DNA of 64,000 nt from Streptomyces xanthochromogenes (GTDB lineage Bacteria > Actinomycetota > Actinomycetes > Streptomycetales > Streptomycetaceae). Both the position numbers and the translations under genes were made by a program. Location of the stretch: the NCBI RefSeq assembly GCF_014650455.1, contig NZ_BMUZ01000007.1, positions 1-64,000 on the forward strand. The letters run 5' to 3'. The notes beneath the pieces were generated by a model. That model made no database searches, was not told the origin of the DNA, and worked only from the letters and a program-made list of their open reading frames with translations. Shown in pieces: positions 59,324 through 64,000 of the stretch (positions are counted from its first letter, which is position 1; each line of letters opens with the position of its first letter).

Positions 59324-61249
59324 TCAGCGGATGGGGCGGTGGACGTTGTCGCGCTTGGCCGGGCCCGGGGTCGCGTCCGCGATCCACGCGCCGTCGTCGG
59401 ACGGGTCGATGACGCCCGCCTCCAGCCACGTGTACGCCCCGGCGAGGACCTCGTCGACGACCTTGCGGTCGAGGTCGTCGGTGTTGCTCCACAGCCGGGT
59501 GAAGAGTTCCTCCACGCGGATGCGCGACTGACGGCAGAAGGTGTCGGCCAGCTGGACCGCCTCGCGGCCGTTCTCACCGGCGGCGCGCAGGTGCTCGGCC
59601 CGTACGCAGGCCGCGCTCATCGCGAAGAGCTCGGCCCCGATGTCGACGATCCGGCCGAGGAAGCCCTGCTTGGTCTCCATCCGGCCCTGCCAGCGGGACA
59701 TGGCGTAGAACGTGGAGCGGGCGAGCTTGCGCGCGGAGCGCTCGGCGTAGCGCAGATGCTGGGCCAGCGGCCCGAACTCGCTGTAGGAGCTGGGGAGTTG
59801 GCCGGGCCCGGCGACGAGTTTGGGCAGCCACTTGGCGTAGAACCCGGCCGCGCCCACACCCGCCTTCGCCTTGTCCTGGAGGGTCTTGTCGGGGTCGATG
59901 AGGTCGCCCGCCACGGACAGGTGGGCGTCGACCGCCTCGCGGGCGATCAGCAGGTGCATGATCTCCGTCGAGCCCTCGAAGATCCGGTTGATCCGCATGT
60001 CGCGGAGCATCTGCTCGGCGGGCACGGCCCGTTCGCCGCGGGCCGCCAGCGAGTCCGCGGTCTCGAAGCCGCGGCCGCCGCGGATCTGGACCAGCTCGTC
60101 CGTCATCAGCCAGCCCATCTCGGACCCGTACAGCTTGGCGAGGGCGGCCTCGATGCGGATGTCGTTGCGGTTCTCGTCGGCCATCTGCGCCGACAGGTCG
60201 GTCATCGCCTCCAGGGCGAACGTGGTCGCCGCGATGAAGGAGATCTTCGCGCCGACCGCCTCGTGCCGGGCGACCGGACGCCCCCACTGCTCACGCACCC
60301 CCGCCCATTCGCGGGCGATCTTCAGAGCCCACTTGCCGCCGCCGACACACATCGCGGGCAGCGAGAGCCGGCCCGTGTTGAGCGTGGTCAGGGCGATCTT
60401 GAGCCCGGAGCCCTCGGGCCCGATCCGGTTGGCGGCGGGCACCCGGACCTGGTGGAAGCGGGTGACGCCGTTCTCGATGCCGCGCAGCCCCATGAACGCG
60501 TTGCGGTTCTCCACGGTGACGCCGGGCGAGTCGGCCTCCACGACGAAGGCGGTGATGCCGCCCTTGTGGCCCTCGGACTTCGGCACCCGGGCCATCACGA
60601 CGAGCAGGTCGGCGACGACGCCGTTGGTGGTCCACAGCTTCACGCCGTCCAGGACGTACGTGTCCTCGCCGTCCGGCACCGCGGCGGTGGCGAGCCGGGC
60701 CGGGTCGGAGCCCACGTCGGGCTCGGTGAGCAGGAACGCGGAGATGTCGGTACGGGCACAGCGCGGCAGGAAGGCGTCCTTCTGCTCCTGGGTGCCGAAC
60801 AGCTTCAGCGGCTGGGGCACGCCGATCGACTGGTGCGCGGAGAGCAGCGCGCCGATCGCGGGGCTGGCCGAACCGGCGAGCGTGAGCGCCTTGTTGTAGT
60901 AGACCTGGGTCAGCCCCTGGCCGCCGTACTTCGTGTCGATCTTCATCCCGAGGGCGCCGAGCTCCTTGAGCCCGTTCACGACCTCGTCCGGGATGCGCGA
61001 CTGGCGCTCGATGAGGCGGCCGTCGACCCGGGTCTCGCAGAAGTCGCGCATCTTGGCGAGGAAGGCCTCGCCGCGCTCCACGTCCTCGGGGGCGGGCTGG
61101 GGGTGGGGGTGGATCAGGTCGAGGCGCAGCCGGCCGAGGAAGAGCTCCTTCGCGAAGCTGGGCTTGCGCCAGTCCTGCTCGCGGGCGGCCTCGGCGACCT
61201 GGCGCGCCTCGCGCTCGGAGACCTTGGGCGTGTGCTGTGGTGCGGTCAT
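59324..61249 (-). CDS. acyl-CoA dehydrogenase family protein
   Basis: 641 residues, long like the VLCAD-type enzymes because of a C-terminal extension of about 190 residues after the normal dehydrogenase core. FAD/substrate segments AFLLTEPDVGSD, KLWTTNG and the catalytic-base region RIFEGSTEIMHLLIAREAV are intact. It oxidises acyl-CoA in fatty-acid breakdown; chain preference cannot be read. AGGAGA precedes the ATG. Own terminator; probably monocistronic. Confidence 0.93.
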   Translation of the reverse strand: MTAPQHTPKVSEREARQVAEAAREQDWRKPSFAKELFLGRLRLDLIHPHPQPAPEDVERGEAFLAKMRDFCETRVDGRLIERQSRIPDEVVNGLKELGALGMKIDTKYGGQGLTQVYYNKALTLAGSASPAIGALLSAHQSIGVPQPLKLFGTQEQKDAFLPRCARTDISAFLLTEPDVGSDPARLATAAVPDGEDTYVLDGVKLWTTNGVVADLLVVMARVPKSEGHKGGITAFVVEADSPGVTVENRNAFMGLRGIENGVTRFHQVRVPAANRIGPEGSGLKIALTTLNTGRLSLPAMCVGGGKWALKIAREWAGVREQWGRPVARHEAVGAKISFIAATTFALEAMTDLSAQMADENRNDIRIEAALAKLYGSEMGWLMTDELVQIRGGRGFETADSLAARGERAVPAEQMLRDMRINRIFEGSTEIMHLLIAREAVDAHLSVAGDLIDPDKTLQDKAKAGVGAAGFYAKWLPKLVAGPGQLPSSYSEFGPLAQHLRYAERSARKLARSTFYAMSRWQGRMETKQGFLGRIVDIGAELFAMSAACVRAEHLRAAGENGREAVQLADTFCRQSRIRVEELFTRLWSNTDDLDRKVVDEVLAGAYTWLEAGVIDPSDDGAWIADATPGPAKRDNVHRPIR

Positions 61250-61375
61250 TGAGGGGTTCTCCTCGCCGCGGGCTGACGGGTGCGGGCGGCTGCCCGTTAC
61301 CGGGTGGTGCTACTCGACCGTATGTACCCCATTCCCGGCACTTGGACCACCCCTCACGTCCGCCCGGACGCACGA

Positions 61376-61414
61376 CGGCGGCCGGAACCCCCGCACAGTG
61401 GGTTCCGGCCGCCG
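61376..61414 (-). terminator. terminator of the aldehyde dehydrogenase gene
   Basis: A perfect 15-bp stem (61376-61390 with 61400-61414) and a nine-base loop, 42 bp after the stop and upstream of the acyl-CoA dehydrogenase gene. Confidence 0.85.
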
Positions 61415-61456
61415 GTCTCACATCGCCCGTGACCGCAGGGCGAGGCGCGTCAGGTC

Positions 61457-62902
61457 CTACAGGGCGAGGCCCGTCAGGACGAGGACGCGCTCGTAGGTGT
61501 AGTCGTCCATCGCGTAGCGGACGCCCTCGCGGCCGACGCCGGAGGCCTTGGCGCCGCCGTACGGCATCTGGTCGGCGCGGTAGGACGGCACGTCGCCGAT
61601 GATCACGCCGCCGACCTCAAGGGCGCGGTGGGCGCGGAAGGCGGTCCCCACGTCGTGCGTGAACACCCCTGCCTGGAGGCCGTACTTGGAGGAGTTGACC
61701 GCGGCGAACGCCTCGGCCTCGCCGTCCACCTTCTGCACGGTCAGGACCGGCCCGAAGACCTCCTCGCAGGCGAGGGTGGTGTCGGCGGGGACCTCGGTGA
61801 GCACGGTCGGCGCGTAGGAGGCGCCGTCGCGCTTGCCGCCGGCGAGCAGCTCGGCACCGGCCGCGACGGCCTCGTCGACCCAGGACTCGACGCGCCGGGC
61901 GGCATCCTCGCTGACCAGCGGGCCGACGTCGGTGGCGGAGTCGGAGGGGTCTCCGGTGACCTGCGCCTCGACGGCGGCGACGACCTTCGGGAGCAGCCGG
62001 TCGTACACGGCGGCGTCCGCGATCACGCGCTGCACGGAGATGCAGGACTGGCCGCCCTGGTAGTTGGAGAAGGTGGCGATGCGCGTCGCCGCCCAGTCCA
62101 GGTCCTCCTCGGAGGCCCAGTCGGCGAGGACGACGGCCGCGCCGTTGCCGCCGAGCTCCAGGGTGCAGTGCTTGCGCGGCACCGAGTCCATGATCGCGTA
62201 GCCGACCTTGTCGGAGCCGGTGAAGGAGATGACCGGGAGGCGGTCGTCCTGCACCAGGGCCGGCATCTTGTCGTTGGCGACCGGCAGGATGCTCCACGAG
62301 CCGGCGGGCAGCTCGGTCTCGGCAAGCAGCTCGCCGAGGACGAGCCCCGAGAGCGGGGTCGCGGGGGCCGGCTTCAGGACGATCGGGGCGCCGACCGCGA
62401 TGGCCGGGGCGACCTTGTGGGCGCAGAGGTTGAGCGGGAAGTTGAACGGCGCGATGCCGAGGACGACGCCCTTGGGGAAGCGGCGGGTCAGGGCGAGGCG
62501 GCCCACGCCGCCACCGTCGGTGTCCAGGCGCTGGGCCTCGCCGCCGTTGAAGCGGCGGGCCTCCTCCGCGGCGAAGCGGAACACGGACACCGCGCGGCCG
62601 ACCTCGCCGCGGGCCCACTTGATCGGCTTGCCGTTCTCGGCGGAGATCAGCTGGGCGATCTCCTCGGTGCGCTCGGTCAGGCGCTTGGAGACGTGGTCCA
62701 GGGCGGCGGCGCGGACGTGCGCCGGGGTCGCCGCGAACTCCTCCACGACGGCGTGCGCTGCGGCCACGGCCTCCTCGACCTGGGCGTCGGTGGGGACGCT
62801 GACCGAGGCGACGTGACGGCCGTCCCAGGGCGAAGTGACATCGAAGCTGTCGTCGCCGGTGGCCTCGCGGCCGGCGAGCCAGAAGGCGTGGGTAGAAGTC
62901 AT
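61457..62902 (-). CDS. aldehyde dehydrogenase family protein
   Basis: 481 residues, NAD(P)-dependent. The catalytic cysteine is C287 (GGQSC), the general base E249 (LELGGNG) and the transition-state asparagine N155 (PFNFP); all conserved. The substrate is not evident; the sequence is nearer the semialdehyde/phosphonate-type ALDHs than the betaine type, by general impression only. The ATG at 62902 has GAGGG very close upstream (about two bases). A PucR-type regulator lies upstream and may control it. Confidence 0.9.
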   Translation of the reverse strand: MTSTHAFWLAGREATGDDSFDVTSPWDGRHVASVSVPTDAQVEEAVAAAHAVVEEFAATPAHVRAAALDHVSKRLTERTEEIAQLISAENGKPIKWARGEVGRAVSVFRFAAEEARRFNGGEAQRLDTDGGGVGRLALTRRFPKGVVLGIAPFNFPLNLCAHKVAPAIAVGAPIVLKPAPATPLSGLVLGELLAETELPAGSWSILPVANDKMPALVQDDRLPVISFTGSDKVGYAIMDSVPRKHCTLELGGNGAAVVLADWASEEDLDWAATRIATFSNYQGGQSCISVQRVIADAAVYDRLLPKVVAAVEAQVTGDPSDSATDVGPLVSEDAARRVESWVDEAVAAGAELLAGGKRDGASYAPTVLTEVPADTTLACEEVFGPVLTVQKVDGEAEAFAAVNSSKYGLQAGVFTHDVGTAFRAHRALEVGGVIIGDVPSYRADQMPYGGAKASGVGREGVRYAMDDYTYERVLVLTGLAL

Positions 62903-63028
62903 GCCCTCACGGTAGGGCGCGCGGCGGGGGTGCGTGTTTGTCCGGGATGGAGTGGTCCGCCCACTCCGTACGCCGCTTTGTCGCCCCGCGAGCGCGGCGC
63001 CCCCGGGGACCCCGAGAGCCTTTCCCCG

Positions 63029-63342
63029 CCCCGCCCCTTCCCGCAACCCTCCGGGGGCTGAAAGACCCCGGGGCTCCGCCCCGGACGCCGTTCGCGCCTC
63101 AAGGGCGCTCGTCCTCAAACGCCGGACGGGCTGAAATGCCCCGATGCGGGCCAGCACCGAGACATTCGGGGCCACCTACAGGGGCGCGGGGAACTGCGCG
63201 ACCAGCCACGCGCGGTCCGCAGCCGAACAAGCGGGGCCCGGGGCGCAGCCCCGGAAAGCCCGGCCACCCCCACTCCACCCCCGGAGGGTTGCGGGAAGGG
63301 GCGGGGAGGGGCGAAACCCGGGGTCTGGGGCGGAGCCCCAGG
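63029..63342. repeat. intergenic repeat element, copy 3
   Basis: This occupies most of the 476-bp gap before the regulator gene. It is bounded by the same inverted repeat as copy 1 (63029-63057 and 63278-63306) and holds the core modules in reverse order and orientation (GTCCTCAAACGCCGGACGGG near 63111 and GGGGAACTGCGCGACCAGCC near 63188). GGGGCTCCGCCCC-type motifs lie inside and beyond the right end. No gene. Confidence 0.85.
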
Positions 63343-63378
63343 GAGAGGGGGCCGGGGCGGAGCCACGGGAAGAAAGGA

Positions 63379-64000
63379 TCACCCCGGGTCGGGGGCAGAC
63401 GTCGCCTTCAGGGCGAGCCAGAGCTCCATGCGGACGTCGGGGTCGTCCAGGGAGCGGCCCAGGATCTCCTCCACGCGGCGCATCCGGTACCGGAGGGTGT
63501 GCCGGTGCACCCCGAGGTCCGCCGCCGCCGCGTCCCACTGCCCGTGCCGCGAGAGCCACGCCCGCAGCGAGGCCACCAGATCGCCCCGCCCCGTCGCGTC
63601 GTGCTCGTACAGCGCCCGCAGCATCCCGTCCGCGAACGCCCGCACCGCGTCGTCCGCGAGGAGCGGCAGCACCGACCCCGCCACCAGCTCCTCGTGCTCG
63701 ACGAGGGGCTTGCCGCGGCGCCGGGCGACCGACAGCGACTGCTCGGCCTGCTTGTACGCGGAGGCCGCGGCGATCGGTCCGGCCGGCGCGGAGAGCCCGA
63801 CGACGATGTCCTCGCCCTCGGCGGCCTCGTGGGCGAGGCAGGCCGCGACCGCCTCGCCCCCGTCCGCGGCGAGCACGACGAGCCGCGCGGCCTCCGGCAC
63901 CACCAGGACCGCCTCGCCGCAGCGCGCGGCCGCCGACTCCATCGCCTCGGCGAGCGCGCCGAGCCCCGCGGGGTCGCCGTCGCCCGCGGGCTCGGCGACG
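63379..64000 (-). CDS. PucR/CdaR-type transcriptional regulator, 5'-truncated
   Basis: The last ~207 residues of a regulator; the reading frame runs off the right edge without a start. The C-terminal PucR-type helix-turn-helix is clear: LRAWLSRHGQWDAAAADLGV then HRHTLRYRMRRVEEILG and the closing DPDVRMELWLAL. The part before it is a GGDEF-like/CdaR middle domain. Such proteins sense small metabolites, and the aldehyde dehydrogenase downstream on the same strand is a possible target. Confidence 0.88.
   Translation of the reverse strand, partial: VAEPAGDGDPAGLGALAEAMESAAARCGEAVLVVPEAARLVVLAADGGEAVAACLAHEAAEGEDIVVGLSAPAGPIAAASAYKQAEQSLSVARRRGKPLVEHEELVAGSVLPLLADDAVRAFADGMLRALYEHDATGRGDLVASLRAWLSRHGQWDAAAADLGVHRHTLRYRMRRVEEILGRSLDDPDVRMELWLALKATSAPDPG

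Overview
The window is high-GC chromosomal DNA with GTG/TTG starts and strong third-position G/C bias. Its gene content is that of Streptomyces: a bldB-like gene inside an ESX (type VII secretion) locus, flanked by the thyX-dapA-rnj, dapB-protease-pnp-rpsO, rimP-nusA-infB-rbfA-truB-ribF and ispG-rip1-dxr blocks. The species cannot be fixed from the sequence alone. No phage, insertion sequence, CRISPR array or tRNA gene was seen.

Layout. 1-400 (minus) is the promoter/leader of an rRNA operon whose 16S gene starts just outside the left edge. 542-5911 holds rnj, dapA and thyX (minus) and three small genes for membrane proteins of unknown role. 5929-10987 (minus) is rpsO - pnp - M16 protease - dapB. 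11180-31109 is one ESX locus: eccD, eccC, bldB, two WXG100 genes, two mycosin proteases, two further substrate-like proteins, eccB, eccE, a conserved unknown gene and a large proline-rich ATPase resembling mycobacterial EspI. EccA is absent. 31214-37217 (plus) is a five-gene peptide-type ABC uptake operon with a DasR-box-like sequence inside its promoter. 37214-49114 (minus) is the translation/RNA block rimP-nusA-ylxR-infB-ylxP-rbfA-truB and ribF. It is interrupted by a 1189-residue protein combining a trypsin-like domain with a STAND-type P-loop NTPase. 49311-51204 (plus) encodes a lipoprotein, a ferritin-like protein and a kinase homologue with altered catalytic residues. 51510-59084 (minus) is proS, two acetyltransferases, ispG, rip1 and dxr. 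59324-64000 (minus) is an acyl-CoA dehydrogenase, an aldehyde dehydrogenase and a truncated PucR-type regulator.

How parts work together. EccB/C/D/E form the inner-membrane ESX channel, EccC recognising WXG100 clients. The substrate operon (21704 to 17513, minus) carries two substrate-like proteins, a mycosin and both WXG100 genes, and is preceded by a good housekeeping-type promoter at 21881-21909. A 20-bp-stem terminator separates it from bldB. IspG, Dxr and Rip1 reproduce the actinobacterial isoprenoid/regulated-proteolysis cluster.

Most worth a second look: the protease-STAND protein (38218-41787), the doubled mycosins and compositionally odd substrate gene (19600-23411), the putative DasR box in the ABC operon promoter, the probable pseudokinase (50305-51204), a 25-codon ORF locked by ATGA overlaps on both sides (34251-34328), and three copies of one intergenic repeat bounded by inverted repeats. 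All family assignments are by reading motifs; no database search was run.
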